From contig JAGCZA010000079.1 of assembly GCA_017960525.1 (NCBI GenBank), forward strand, positions 100,513 through 164,512: 64,000 bases of DNA. The letters are read 5' to 3'. Position numbers and translations under genes: made by a program. Under the pieces are notes generated by a model, which did no database searches, was not told the origin of the DNA, and was given only the letters and a program-made list of their open reading frames with translations. The stretch comes from Prevotella sp. (GTDB lineage Bacteria; Bacteroidota; Bacteroidia; Bacteroidales; Bacteroidaceae). Shown here one piece after another: positions 50,866 to 60,002 of this stretch (its first letter is position 1; the number at the start of each line of letters is the position of its first letter).

Positions 50866-52026
50866 TTACTTCCTAAACAGGTCTTTGATGCCGTCCATGT
50901 CGAAAGCCAAGGTGAAGCGGAGCGTCTGGTCCAAGGGGTTCGACTGCGCTGTGGAGATAACGTATCCCACGTCGAGAGAGAAAACGTTCATACGGAAACC
51001 GCCGCCGATAGTGAAATATTTGCGGTTACCCTTTGACTCACTCTCGTGGTGGTAACCGGCGCGAAGTGAAAACTGGTCGTGGTAGACGTATTCTGCACCC
51101 ACGCTCCACTGTACTTCCTCCAGTTCCTCCTTGAAGCCGCCGGGGGCGTCGCTGAAACTGGTGAAGATACCTTTGATGCTCGACATATCGCTATACTCAC
51201 GCCTCACACGGTCCTGATAGTCGGAGTTGGTCTCGTCAATTTCCTGACGTGGCACGGTGGGCACCATCAGTTTGTTGGCGTCAGCGGCGATGGTGAAACG
51301 GTTGTATTCGTCGATAGGAATCATCAGTGAGGCACCCAGGCGTAAGTTGGCAGGGATAAACTGGCTCTCCTCGTCGCCGTAGTATGAAATCTTGCTACCG
51401 ATGTTGCTGGCTACAAGACCCAAGCCGAGTTGACATTCGCGATTGCCCAGATTGATGTAGTTGTTGTAGTACATGGCAATGTCGGCAGCGAAAGCCGATG
51501 CCGGCGAAGAGTCCTCAGAGTAGTCGTAGCGCAGGTCACTGTAAATCCAACGCAGTCCTACGCCCAACGAGAAGGTCTCGCTCAGCATACGTGAGTAGGC
51601 TACGTCAAGCGACATTTCGTAGGGTTTCACAGTCATGTCCTCGCCCTCGCTGGTGTACACCTCGCCCAGCGAGAAGTAGCGCAATGAGCCAGACAGAGCG
51701 CCATAGTCGCCGATACGGTAATAGCCGGCCATATAGGCCAGGTCGATGTCGTTGACGAGCTGTCGCAGCCACGGTGTGTAGTTGAGCGCCACGCCTGCAC
51801 GGCTGATGCAGAAGGGGTATTTGGCCAAGTTCCAGGCCTGTGAGTTCACGTCGGGGTCGGTGGCTGCACCCACGTCACCCATACCTGCAGAGCGGGCGTC
51901 AGGGGCAATGGTCTGCGAAATGACAGCGTGCTCTACGGGGTTGTACGTGGTTGTCTTGTCCTGTGCTTGGAGGCTGGTGTAGGTGGCAGCCAACAAGGCT
52001 AATGCTGATATGATTCTCTTTTTCAT
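50866..52026 (-). CDS. porV: Type IX secretion outer-membrane protein PorV
   Basis: FadL-like beta-barrel that carries T9SS cargo from the translocon to the PorU sortase. The 386-residue protein has a signal peptide (IISALALLAATYTSLQAQ), the signature VISQTIAPDARSAGMGDVGA, ATDPDVNSQAWNLAKYPF, NDIDLAYMAGYYRIGDYGAL, and a barrel ending VGYVISTAQSNPLDQTLRFT. It lies 30 bases after the first C25 peptidase gene and just upstream of ispF. Its position beside the PorU-type genes supports the assignment. Confidence 0.95.
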   Translation of the reverse strand: MKKRIISALALLAATYTSLQAQDKTTTYNPVEHAVISQTIAPDARSAGMGDVGAATDPDVNSQAWNLAKYPFCISRAGVALNYTPWLRQLVNDIDLAYMAGYYRIGDYGALSGSLRYFSLGEVYTSEGEDMTVKPYEMSLDVAYSRMLSETFSLGVGLRWIYSDLRYDYSEDSSPASAFAADIAMYYNNYINLGNRECQLGLGLVASNIGSKISYYGDEESQFIPANLRLGASLMIPIDEYNRFTIAADANKLMVPTVPRQEIDETNSDYQDRVRREYSDMSSIKGIFTSFSDAPGGFKEELEEVQWSVGAEYVYHDQFSLRAGYHHESESKGNRKYFTIGGGFRMNVFSLDVGYVISTAQSNPLDQTLRFTLAFDMDGIKDLFRK

Positions 52027-52056
52027 CGTTCTATATTAACGCTTTGCAAGGCTTGT

Positions 52057-55000
52057 TTATTGCCTTCTTCCCACCATTTTCTTGATGTGGCCTTCTTTGT
52101 CGCGGACGAGGTAGAGCGCTTTCCCGTTCACCGAACGGCGGTCGCTGATTTGCCGTCCGCCCAGATCGTAGATGGCCGTGCCGCCAGCGTCGGTGGGCGT
52201 GCTGAATATTTCTTCTATGCCGTCTTCTGTGCCGACCATAAACGAGAAGACTACTGCCGACTGATTATTGAGCGCATCCCAAGCCGTGAACCGGAGTTTG
52301 TGCAGTCCTGCATCGAGCAAGGGGATGGTGAACCCGACTGTGCCGCTGCTGCAGTCGTCGGTGTTGTTCATAAAGTAGCGGTTCAGGTCATACGTGTATT
52401 GGCTCTTTCCGTCGATGCACAGCTGTAAGTTGTGGCCGAATCCTGCTTCCGAGAGGTTGATGCCGCTGGGGTCCGACAGTTCTGCGTAGAAATAGGGTGT
52501 GTAGCCTGTGACAATGCCGTCCATAGCCGACTGGCTGTCAAGATAGCACGCAATGATGGGGCCTTCGCTGTCACTGAAGTCAGCTCCTTCACCCACGAAG
52601 GCGGCTCCCAGGCTCTCTCCGTGTGCCAACATCATCTTGTCGTCGCTGACGGCATACACCAGCATCTGTACGGGGTCATCGGAATAGCTGATGTCTTTTG
52701 GGACTACGAATGAGAAGGAGAAACTGCCGCTGCTTACCCTTGTCGTGCCAGTAAACAGTACGGTGGGGCGGTCGGTGAACACAATGGGCGTCGGTGTTGC
52801 TGAGGTGTCGTTGCATCGGCCGGTGATGGTCTGCAGCGCGTCGCGCACGGTGAGTGTGGCCAAACCGTCGAATGGCTCGTTTTGGATATGGCCCTCCACG
52901 GTGACCATTGTGCCAGCTCCCAGTCGTTGCACTTCGCTGTCGGCTTGCTGTCCGTTGATGTTGTCGATGACGGCGTCAAGTTCGGGCTTGGCCAGTTTCA
53001 GGGCCGGATCGCCCAGCAGGGTGAATTGCATTTTGTTGATGATCATGTCGCGGCTGGAGCCCACACTGAACTCGTTCTTTGCCAGCCTGACGGCTTCGCC
53101 GATGCTGATGCGCTGGCCATTGCTGTCGGTGCCCAGCACGTGGCGCATAAAAGCCTGGTTGATGGGCCTGTTATAGGTAGCGTAGACAGTACGCGTGGTG
53201 CCGAAGAAAGCGATGGCGCCGCCGTGTGGGTTGAGCATGGCTGTCTCGCCATTGTTCACCACCTGTCCGTCGAAGGGCATAATATCGCACGAGGCGGTCA
53301 CCCACAAGGGCAGGTGCATCGACTGACTTTCTCTGAAGTCGTTAAGGAACAGCACCGATTCGTGCGAGAACGAGCCGGCGTTGCCGTGGCCGGTATAGTC
53401 CATCACAAGTGCGCCCTCTTCCATCTGCTGCAAGATGCGCTTTCTCACATCGGGATATGTCTTTCCGCTTGAAGTGTTCACCAGCTCGTAGGCATCCCAG
53501 TAGATTTTCCTGATGTCGAGGGCTTGGCCATTGTCGCCGATGGCTTCAATGACTATCTCTGCGTCGTCCATGTGGCGGTTCTTGTCGCCGTCATCGCCCA
53601 TCATGCATATCACGTTCTGCCAAGGGCCGGCATATTCGTTGGAACGGTAGGAATACAGTTTGTCCACAAGAATCTTTGCCTCTTTGGCATCGCGTGCCGG
53701 CAGTCGGCCTACGGCGACATCCGATTTGTCGTTGATCAGGTCGCCGCCCTCATTGTCGTTGAGCAGACAGAAATAGTCGTCGCTGACGTAGCATTTGGTT
53801 TCGCTGAACGAGTTCTCGCTTTCGTAGCAGAGCAGGAAGTCATCGGGGTTTGTCAATGCCCAGTCGGGCAGCATCATACGGTTGTCCCAGGCACCGTCGC
53901 CGAAGAGCAGCAGATAGCGCGGCTTGTCGCCATTGGTCTCGGCGCGGTCATAGAGCATTTTCAGATAGCGGCGGTAAGCGTTGGCATCAGGTGTGCCGCT
54001 GGAGAACTCGTTGAACAGTTCGTCGGCCGTCACGATGGTGACGCGCAGCCCGTCGTATTGTGAGTGCAACTGTTTGAGACGCTCGGCCTCGTCGCGCAAA
54101 AGTCCGCTGGCTGGGATGATGATGACCATATCGGCAGCAGCGTCTGCATGGTGGTCTTGATGGGCCACATTGCCCACAAATTCCGGAACGGGGAACTCTT
54201 CGCCGTTCAGGTTGGGAACATTCTTGGGCGAGGCACTCGTGAGGATGATGTGGTCGAGGCGCATGTTGGCCCCCGATGTCTGTGTGATGGTGATTACGTT
54301 TTTCTCTTTCAGTCCGCCATTGATATTGAAAATCCAACTGTCCACTGCGGCCTTGCTGTAGTCATCCGGGAACGATTTCAGGCGTGAGTTGGTGGAACTG
54401 GCTGTCCTGGAACTCACGAGGATGTTACCCACAAGCGAGTCGTTCACCATCACCGTGGCGTCGCAATAGTTGTCGTAGGACATGGCGACGGTGAGTTTGC
54501 CTGAGGCAGAATAGGCGGGTAGGGTGTAGGAGAAGCTGCTGCCAATGCTCATCAACTGGCTGTCGAACAGGTTTCGCCCACCGTGGTACCACGAGAATCC
54601 TTCATCTTCGTAGATGGTATGGTAGTCGTCGGCGTTAGGGTATATGCCAGCCAGAAACTCGTCGGCATCCAGTCTAAGCGGTTCTTCGCCGCCATCAGTC
54701 AGAAAGTAGTAGCCATACATAGAGTAAGGATTGCGCAGTCGGGTTGTTGCCGTCTGGCTCTCCCAGCTCACGGGTCCGTTGGCTTGGAACATCAGCCGTC
54801 CGCCCGTCAGGCAGGTGGGCACTTGTTTCAGGTCATCGGTTTTCGTCAGATAGTCGGGGGTGAGTTTTTCGGGTTGGATGGCTCCTCCGTATCCGTAGAC
54901 CCTCACGCTTTCCAGACTGCCGAAGCCGGCTTGTTGCACCAGATTGTCGGTCAGTTGGTAGATGCCTGTCTGTGGCACCCTTATCTTGGCCCATTTGCCG

Positions 55001-55125
55001 GAAGCCAGTACCGAGTGGTCGGCGTAGCGCTGGGTTTGCGCCGTAGTATGAGTGAACGTCGCGAGGCATGCCACAATCAGCAGCCCGGCCAGCGATGGTA
55101 GTCTTTTAATCATTATGTTGTCCAT
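52057..55125 (-). CDS. PorU-like C25 (gingipain-type) cysteine peptidase, shorter paralogue
   Basis: Second C25 peptidase next to porU. The 1022-residue protein has a signal peptide (LAGLLIVACLATFTHTTA), no N-terminal propeptide-like domain, the front domain KIRVPQTGIYQLTDNLVQQA, then the C25 domain with His580 in MDYTGHGNAGSFSHE and Cys613 in WVTASCDIMPFDG. Both catalytic residues are present. The end, AIYDLGGRQISDRR and GKALYLVRDKEGHIKKMV, resembles a T9SS type A sorting tail, unlike the tail of the larger paralogue. It may be a cargo peptidase or a second sortase. Gap to porV is 30 bases. Confidence 0.85.
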   Translation of the reverse strand: MDNIMIKRLPSLAGLLIVACLATFTHTTAQTQRYADHSVLASGKWAKIRVPQTGIYQLTDNLVQQAGFGSLESVRVYGYGGAIQPEKLTPDYLTKTDDLKQVPTCLTGGRLMFQANGPVSWESQTATTRLRNPYSMYGYYFLTDGGEEPLRLDADEFLAGIYPNADDYHTIYEDEGFSWYHGGRNLFDSQLMSIGSSFSYTLPAYSASGKLTVAMSYDNYCDATVMVNDSLVGNILVSSRTASSTNSRLKSFPDDYSKAAVDSWIFNINGGLKEKNVITITQTSGANMRLDHIILTSASPKNVPNLNGEEFPVPEFVGNVAHQDHHADAAADMVIIIPASGLLRDEAERLKQLHSQYDGLRVTIVTADELFNEFSSGTPDANAYRRYLKMLYDRAETNGDKPRYLLLFGDGAWDNRMMLPDWALTNPDDFLLCYESENSFSETKCYVSDDYFCLLNDNEGGDLINDKSDVAVGRLPARDAKEAKILVDKLYSYRSNEYAGPWQNVICMMGDDGDKNRHMDDAEIVIEAIGDNGQALDIRKIYWDAYELVNTSSGKTYPDVRKRILQQMEEGALVMDYTGHGNAGSFSHESVLFLNDFRESQSMHLPLWVTASCDIMPFDGQVVNNGETAMLNPHGGAIAFFGTTRTVYATYNRPINQAFMRHVLGTDSNGQRISIGEAVRLAKNEFSVGSSRDMIINKMQFTLLGDPALKLAKPELDAVIDNINGQQADSEVQRLGAGTMVTVEGHIQNEPFDGLATLTVRDALQTITGRCNDTSATPTPIVFTDRPTVLFTGTTRVSSGSFSFSFVVPKDISYSDDPVQMLVYAVSDDKMMLAHGESLGAAFVGEGADFSDSEGPIIACYLDSQSAMDGIVTGYTPYFYAELSDPSGINLSEAGFGHNLQLCIDGKSQYTYDLNRYFMNNTDDCSSGTVGFTIPLLDAGLHKLRFTAWDALNNQSAVVFSFMVGTEDGIEEIFSTPTDAGGTAIYDLGGRQISDRRSVNGKALYLVRDKEGHIKKMVGRRQ

Positions 55126-55144
55126 TCTATTTTGATTGTTTGAT

Positions 55145-58100
55145 TTACAGGATAATCAGTTTCTGTGCCGGCGAGGTTTCGGTTCCGCCGTCGGTGCTGA
55201 TGAGCACACGGTAGAGATAGACCCCCGTGCGCAGACGGGAGCCACTGCCTATGGCCAGATTCCAGTTCAGGGTGTAGGTGCTGCCGGTTGAGATGCCGCT
55301 TTCAGCGTGTTCCCATAGCTTGCGCCCGCCTGTGTCGAAGATTTCGAGAATGATGTCCACCTGACTGCCGGCACGGTCGTGGTTCACAATGAAGGTGGTG
55401 GCGGTGGTGGCTGGATTCTTCGTACAAGTAACGCCTAAGCATTTCGGCGACAGGCCCTTCACCACGTTGAATGTCAGCTCGGCCAGCGACGAGTTGTTCA
55501 GCACGTCCCATGCCCTGAAGCGCAGGCTGTGCGGCCCCTCTTCCAGTTCTGGCAGGCTGTAGCCCAGGCTGCCGGAGCGGTAATCGCCGAAGTTGTATTG
55601 GAAGGCCTCGTTCAGGTTGTAGGTCTTCTCCATTTCGCCATCGATGACCAGTTCAAGGTTGTGACCCAACCCGCTTTCCGAGGCACTAATGCCGTCCTTG
55701 TCACTTAGTTCGGCGTAGAAGTAAGGCGTGGTGTTCACGCTTCCCCCATTGGTGAAGTCGCTGCTGTTCAGATAGCAGTAGATAGAGGGTCCTATGCCGT
55801 CGTTGGCTGTCGATGCGTTGCCGTCGATGCGGAAGTTCTCGTCGGTGCCGTGTGCTCCGGTGGTCTTTGCGTTGTCTATGGCGAAGCTCACAATCTGGCC
55901 GGGTTCGTCGCTGTAGGCCACATCGCGAGACAGGGCGAAACTTATGTCAAAGTGTCCGGCACGCACGCTGTCGGTACCCACGTAGAGTGTGTTGGGGCGG
56001 TCTTGGAACGTGTATGGCGATGTTACCGAGGCGTCTTCCTCCACGTGCAGGTTCATCAGTCCGCTGATGGTTTCCTCGACGTCTTTCACGGTGAGTGTCA
56101 CCGTGCCGTTAAAGTCGGGTTTTCCTTCTATGTGACCTTTCACGCGGGCCACAGTGCCTGCCGACACGCTGATGGTGTCTGCCCCAGTGGCACGACCGTT
56201 GATGCTGTCGATGACTATATGGGCTGTTGGGGCTGCCAGCGTCAGGGCCGGGTCGCCCAATAGGGTGTAGTGCAGTTTGTTATAGCGTGCAGATGCACTC
56301 CATACTGTCGACTTTGTCAGTCTGACGGCATCGCCCAGGGTGTTGCGCCGTCCGTCGCTGTAGCCTAAGACGTTTTTCATAAAGGTGCAGTTCATATCCT
56401 CGTTAGCGCCTGTGTAGACGGTGCGCGTGGTGCCGTAGAAGGCTATGCTGCCACCATTTTCGTTGAGCATGGCTGTCTCGCCGATGTTGTCCTCGTGGGT
56501 GTCGTATGGCATAATGTCGCACGAGGCAGTCACCCACAGCGGCAGTCGTAGCGAGGTCTGCGTAGCGAAGTCGCTCCCAGTCAGCACGCGCTCGTGCGAA
56601 ATGCTATAGGCAGCGCCGTGGCCGCAGTAGTCTATGATGAGTGCGCCGCTGCGCATCTGCTGCTTGATGAGCCGCTCCACGTCGGGGTAGCGGTTGCCTG
56701 TGGAGTTGGTGACGCGCTGGTAGGCATCCCAGAAGATGCGTTTCACGTTGAAGCCCGGATAGTTCTGCTCCACCACTTTGGCGGCAGAGTTTGCCTCCTT
56801 CATGTGGACGTTGCCATTGCCATCGTCGCCCAAAAAACAGACCACGTTCTGCCAGTCGCCGGCCAGCTCGTTGGCGTGGTACGATATGATTTTGTCTACC
56901 ATCACCTTTGCCTGTGCCTCATTGCGTGCAGGCAGTCGTCCTGCGCCAATGTCGGGGGTGTCGCTGTCGGTCAGTCGCCCGCCTTCGCCGTCATCCATCA
57001 GGCAGTAGTAGTCGTCGCTGACGTAACTGTCGGTCTCGCTCACCGAGTTGTCGCTCTCGTAGCAGAGCAGGAAGTCGTCGGGGCTTTGCGTGCGCCAGTT
57101 GCTGGTGAGCATACGGTTGTCCCAGGCACCGTCGCCGAAGAGCAGCAGATAGCGCGGGCGGTCTTCAGGGGTGGCAGCGCGGTCGTAGAGCATCTTCAGA
57201 TAGCGGCGGTAGGCGTTGGCGTCGGGCGTGCCGCTGGAGAACTCGTTGAACAGTTCGTCGGCGGGCACGATGTTCACACGCAGCGAGTCTTTCTGCTCGT
57301 GAAGCTGCTTGAGCCGTTGAGCCTGGGTCACGAACTGCTGCGTAGTGGGGATGATAATTACCATATCGGCGGCCCCGTCGGCATGGTGGTCCTGGTTGGT
57401 GATGCGGTAGACGAGTTTGGGCTCGGGCAGCGTGGCTGTTTGCAAGTCGGCCAGCGGTGCCGGTGTCGGCAGGGTGAGGCCGATGTAGTCGAGGCGCATT
57501 TCAGCTTCGCCCTGTGTCTGTGTCAGGGTGATGGTGTTGGTGGCCTTCAGAAGACTGTCGAGGCGGTAAGTCACGCTGCGCACGGTGGCCTTGGTGTGGT
57601 CTCTGAGGCTGGAGAAGTTGACAGTACCCAGCAGTGAGTCGTTGAGGGTCACGGTGGCTGCACACTCGCCGTTGCTCGTGAGCACCACGGTCAGCTGGCC
57701 GCTGTCGGCGTGGGCTGGCAGTTCATACTTGTTGGCCTTTTGTGCCGAGAGCAACCGGCTGTCATAGAGGTTGCTGCCAGTATGGTACCAGGCGTAGTTG
57801 TCCACTTCATATAAATAGTGGTAATCGTTGTTGGTGGGGTAGAACGACGAGACGAAGGCCGCGCTGTCCTGTGTGAGCGGTTCGCCGTCGCTCTCGGTCA
57901 GGAAGTAGCAACCATAGTCGGCATAGGGGTTGCGAGTGCGTGTGGTGGCCGTTGGCGAACTCCATCCCACAGGGCCTACGGCGTGGAACAGCCGCCGTCC
58001 GTTGGGCGTGGTGTAGGTGGGCACCTCCTGCAGGTCGTCGGTTTCGGCCAGGTAGTCGCCCGTGAGTTTTTCTGGCTGAAGGGCACCGCCATAGCCATAG

Positions 58101-58726
58101 ATTTTCACACGTTTAGAGTTGCTGAAACCCGCCTTGCGGACGAGCGCGTCGGTCAGTTGGTAGACGCCCGTCTCCGTCACGCTGATTTTGGCCCATTGGC
58201 CGGTGGCAAGCACCGAATGGGCGGCATAGCGGCTGCTGTCGGCGGTGGCGCGGGTAACCGACCGCGAGCGCGGTACGGCCTCGGCCTTGACGGCCAGTTT
58301 GAAACTCACCAGTTTCTGGTAACGGCCCTCGCGGAAGACCAACGGAACCAGCGATACGCGCAACAGTCCCTGTCCACGCGACACGGCCACATGGCTCTCC
58401 ACCACGGGCAGGGCGGGCAGCGGCTCGTCCGACAGCCGTTGGTAACGGGCCACGTCGGCTGCCGACATATCGATAAACTCAGGATATTCTATCTCCACGC
58501 TGTAGATGGAGTCGGCGAAGCCTGCTCCCAGTGCATAACTGTGGTTGAAACTGGGCACCACCGAGTCGATGCTCACCTCGTCGGCGGTGAGGTTGAAGAA
58601 CGTCTGGGCAGAAGCGGGGGAAATGAGAAATGAGAAATGAAAAATGAGAAATAAGATGACACAACTGATTACACGCGCAAAGCTGCTCGTGCTTCCTGAA
58701 TGTTGTATGTACATATTACTTCTCAT
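55145..58726 (-). CDS. porU: Type IX secretion sortase PorU
   Basis: Surface C25 peptidase that removes T9SS sorting tails and links cargo to lipopolysaccharide. The 1193-residue length is close to PorU of Porphyromonas. Signal peptide VILFLIFHFSFLISPASAQ is encoded by a simple repeat. Residues about 42-150 form the N-terminal domain absent from the paralogue; KISVTETGVYQLTDALVRKA follows. The catalytic pair is His703 in IDYCGHGAAYSISHE and Cys736 in WVTASCDIMPYDTH. The tail GVYLYRVLISTDGGTETSPA ending AQKLIIL is PorU-like. ATG 58726 and ATG 58714 are both possible starts. Confidence 0.9.
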   Translation of the reverse strand: MRSNMYIQHSGSTSSFARVISCVILFLIFHFSFLISPASAQTFFNLTADEVSIDSVVPSFNHSYALGAGFADSIYSVEIEYPEFIDMSAADVARYQRLSDEPLPALPVVESHVAVSRGQGLLRVSLVPLVFREGRYQKLVSFKLAVKAEAVPRSRSVTRATADSSRYAAHSVLATGQWAKISVTETGVYQLTDALVRKAGFSNSKRVKIYGYGGALQPEKLTGDYLAETDDLQEVPTYTTPNGRRLFHAVGPVGWSSPTATTRTRNPYADYGCYFLTESDGEPLTQDSAAFVSSFYPTNNDYHYLYEVDNYAWYHTGSNLYDSRLLSAQKANKYELPAHADSGQLTVVLTSNGECAATVTLNDSLLGTVNFSSLRDHTKATVRSVTYRLDSLLKATNTITLTQTQGEAEMRLDYIGLTLPTPAPLADLQTATLPEPKLVYRITNQDHHADGAADMVIIIPTTQQFVTQAQRLKQLHEQKDSLRVNIVPADELFNEFSSGTPDANAYRRYLKMLYDRAATPEDRPRYLLLFGDGAWDNRMLTSNWRTQSPDDFLLCYESDNSVSETDSYVSDDYYCLMDDGEGGRLTDSDTPDIGAGRLPARNEAQAKVMVDKIISYHANELAGDWQNVVCFLGDDGNGNVHMKEANSAAKVVEQNYPGFNVKRIFWDAYQRVTNSTGNRYPDVERLIKQQMRSGALIIDYCGHGAAYSISHERVLTGSDFATQTSLRLPLWVTASCDIMPYDTHEDNIGETAMLNENGGSIAFYGTTRTVYTGANEDMNCTFMKNVLGYSDGRRNTLGDAVRLTKSTVWSASARYNKLHYTLLGDPALTLAAPTAHIVIDSINGRATGADTISVSAGTVARVKGHIEGKPDFNGTVTLTVKDVEETISGLMNLHVEEDASVTSPYTFQDRPNTLYVGTDSVRAGHFDISFALSRDVAYSDEPGQIVSFAIDNAKTTGAHGTDENFRIDGNASTANDGIGPSIYCYLNSSDFTNGGSVNTTPYFYAELSDKDGISASESGLGHNLELVIDGEMEKTYNLNEAFQYNFGDYRSGSLGYSLPELEEGPHSLRFRAWDVLNNSSLAELTFNVVKGLSPKCLGVTCTKNPATTATTFIVNHDRAGSQVDIILEIFDTGGRKLWEHAESGISTGSTYTLNWNLAIGSGSRLRTGVYLYRVLISTDGGTETSPAQKLIIL

Positions 58727-58745
58727 CTTTCATTTCTCTCATTTC
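58618..58745. repeat. Simple AAATGAG-type repeats with inverted partner at the porU start
   Basis: GAAATGAGAAATGAGAAATG and following units (about 58618-58655) encode the porU signal-peptide core; TCATCTTTCATTTCTCTCAT (58723-58742) at the start codon is an imperfect inverted copy that also provides the last codons of the FAH gene. Confidence 0.7.
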
Positions 58746-59356
58746 ACGCTGGTGTCGAGTACTTTCCGCCCTTCCAGCCAGCCCTCCAGATGGTCGCCAA
58801 TCTTCACCGGCCCCACGCCTGGCGGCGTGCCGGTGTAGAGCAAATCGCCCGTGCGCAACGTGAAGAAGCGCGACAGATAGGCTATCAGTTCGTCCACGCT
58901 GTAGAGCATGTCGGCTGTGTGCCCCTGTTGCACCGTCTGCCCGTTGTTGTCCAGGCGGAAGTGCAGCTCCTGCACGGGCGGCAGCTCTTCCTTCGCCACC
59001 CAGTCGCCGAGGACAGCCGAGCCGTCGAAGCCTTTGCAGACTGTCCAAGGCAGGCCCTTTTGGCGTGCCTCGCGCTGGACGTCGCGGGCGGTGAAGTCGA
59101 TGCCCACGGTCACGGCATCGTAGTAACGGTGGGCAAAGCGCACCGGGATGCCCTTGCCCAGCCGGCAGATGCGTACCACCAGTTCGGCCTCGTAGTCCAC
59201 TCGGGCTGTCCAGTCGGGCACGAAGAACGGTTTTCCCGTCCTGAGCAGCGCCGAGTCGGCCTTGGTGAAGACCACAGGTTCCTCTGGTTTATATAACGCG
59301 CCGTCCAGCTCTTTATTGTGCAGCGCGTAGTTCATTCCAATGCCAAATATCTTCAT
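58739..59356 (-). CDS. Fumarylacetoacetate hydrolase family protein
   Basis: Likely metal-dependent hydrolase or decarboxylase acting on a small 2-oxo acid; the substrate is unknown. The 205-residue protein is the short YcgM-like form. It starts MKIFGIGMNYALHNKEL, has VDYEAELVVRICRLGKGI with the metal-binding Glu residues, GIDFTARDVQREARQKGLP, CKGFDGSAVLGDWV and GDLLYTGTPPGVGPVKIGD. Its stop lies 12 bases before the porU start, so it may be co-transcribed with the T9SS genes. No promoter consensus was found upstream. Confidence 0.93.
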   Translation of the reverse strand: MKIFGIGMNYALHNKELDGALYKPEEPVVFTKADSALLRTGKPFFVPDWTARVDYEAELVVRICRLGKGIPVRFAHRYYDAVTVGIDFTARDVQREARQKGLPWTVCKGFDGSAVLGDWVAKEELPPVQELHFRLDNNGQTVQQGHTADMLYSVDELIAYLSRFFTLRTGDLLYTGTPPGVGPVKIGDHLEGWLEGRKVLDTSVK

Positions 59357-59471
59357 AAGCAGTTATTATCGGCCAGGTCATTTGTGGCCAGTGTTCTACA
59401 TCTTACTTATATCTTGAGCCTGTCTGTCCCAGAACGGCAAGTCCTCGAATACTTCACATTCTTATTTCTGA

Positions 59472-59606
59472 TTATCGTAAATGCGTCCAAGTACTGTATT
59501 GGCTGAGAGTTAATACACCAGTTTCTAAAGCTTCCTCCTTTTCTAACTGGTCGCAATTTGCGACCGGTTCTGGAAGCTTTTCTGTCTTTGTTTTCTTCTT
59601 TGCCAT
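59472..59606 (-). CDS. Possible 44-residue lysine-rich protein at the end of the restriction operon
   Basis: A short frame begins 6 bases after the McrC fragment: MAKKKTKTEKLPEPVANCDQ then a Glu/Leu-rich stretch ending in WTHLR. It could be real or the 5' remnant of a longer gene, since the Lys-rich start resembles N-termini of Bacteroidetes DNA-related proteins. However, codons 9-28 coincide with a long hairpin, so the frame may be accidental. Confidence 0.25.
   Translation of the reverse strand: MAKKKTKTEKLPEPVANCDQLEKEEALETGVLTLSQYSTWTHLR
59527..59580. repeat. Two-part hairpin at the end of the restriction island
   Basis: Outer arms AAAGCTTCC (59527-59535) and GGAAGCTTT (59572-59580) enclose inner arms AACTGGTCGCAA (59545-59556) and TTGCGACCGGTT (59558-59569, one mismatch). 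On the plus strand it is followed by a T-rich run, so it could be a terminator for plus-strand transcription, or a boundary element. Confidence 0.7.
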
Positions 59607-59612
59607 ATTATC

Positions 59613-60002
59613 TTAATTGCAAATAATTTCTTTTAACCTCTGTTCTATCATCCTCCAATCTTGATTCAGATTCACAGTACTGACTCGGATGACATGACTT
59701 GTATTCCTATAAACATACGAAACGTCCAACTCTGTATCAACCGTAGGATACACAAGGATTCTTCTTGTGTCCTTTGTATGCGGCTGTACGTCGGTCTCCT
59801 GGTTCATCACGTATGTTAGGATCTGTGACAGGTGGTCTCGGCGCATTTTACCCTTCTCGCCATATCGCGACACCAAAGTATCTTTGTAATACTTGGCATT
59901 GAGGATGATTTTCTTCTTAGTCTGTGGATTATAGAGTGTCACATCAGTTTCCATTACAGGCAGCAAAGTGTAGGCCTCGTCTGTGCTCTTGGAGAAAGTC
60001 AT
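59613..60002 (-). CDS. McrC C-terminal nuclease-domain fragment with altered catalytic residue
   Basis: The 129-residue protein matches the C-terminal PD-(D/E)xK domain of McrC: VMETDVTLYNPQTKKKIIL, AKYYKDTL, MRRDHLSQILTYVMNQETD, RILVYPTVDTEL and STVNLNQDWRMIEQRLKEII. The first acid (Asp20) and Lys37 are kept, but the expected second Asp is Asn35 (codon AAT at 59898-59900). The N-terminal 200 or more residues of a normal McrC are missing and no McrB is present. Its ATG overlaps the methyltransferase stop as ATGA, so it is still placed for coupled translation. Confidence 0.72.
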   Translation of the reverse strand: MTFSKSTDEAYTLLPVMETDVTLYNPQTKKKIILNAKYYKDTLVSRYGEKGKMRRDHLSQILTYVMNQETDVQPHTKDTRRILVYPTVDTELDVSYVYRNTSHVIRVSTVNLNQDWRMIEQRLKEIICN

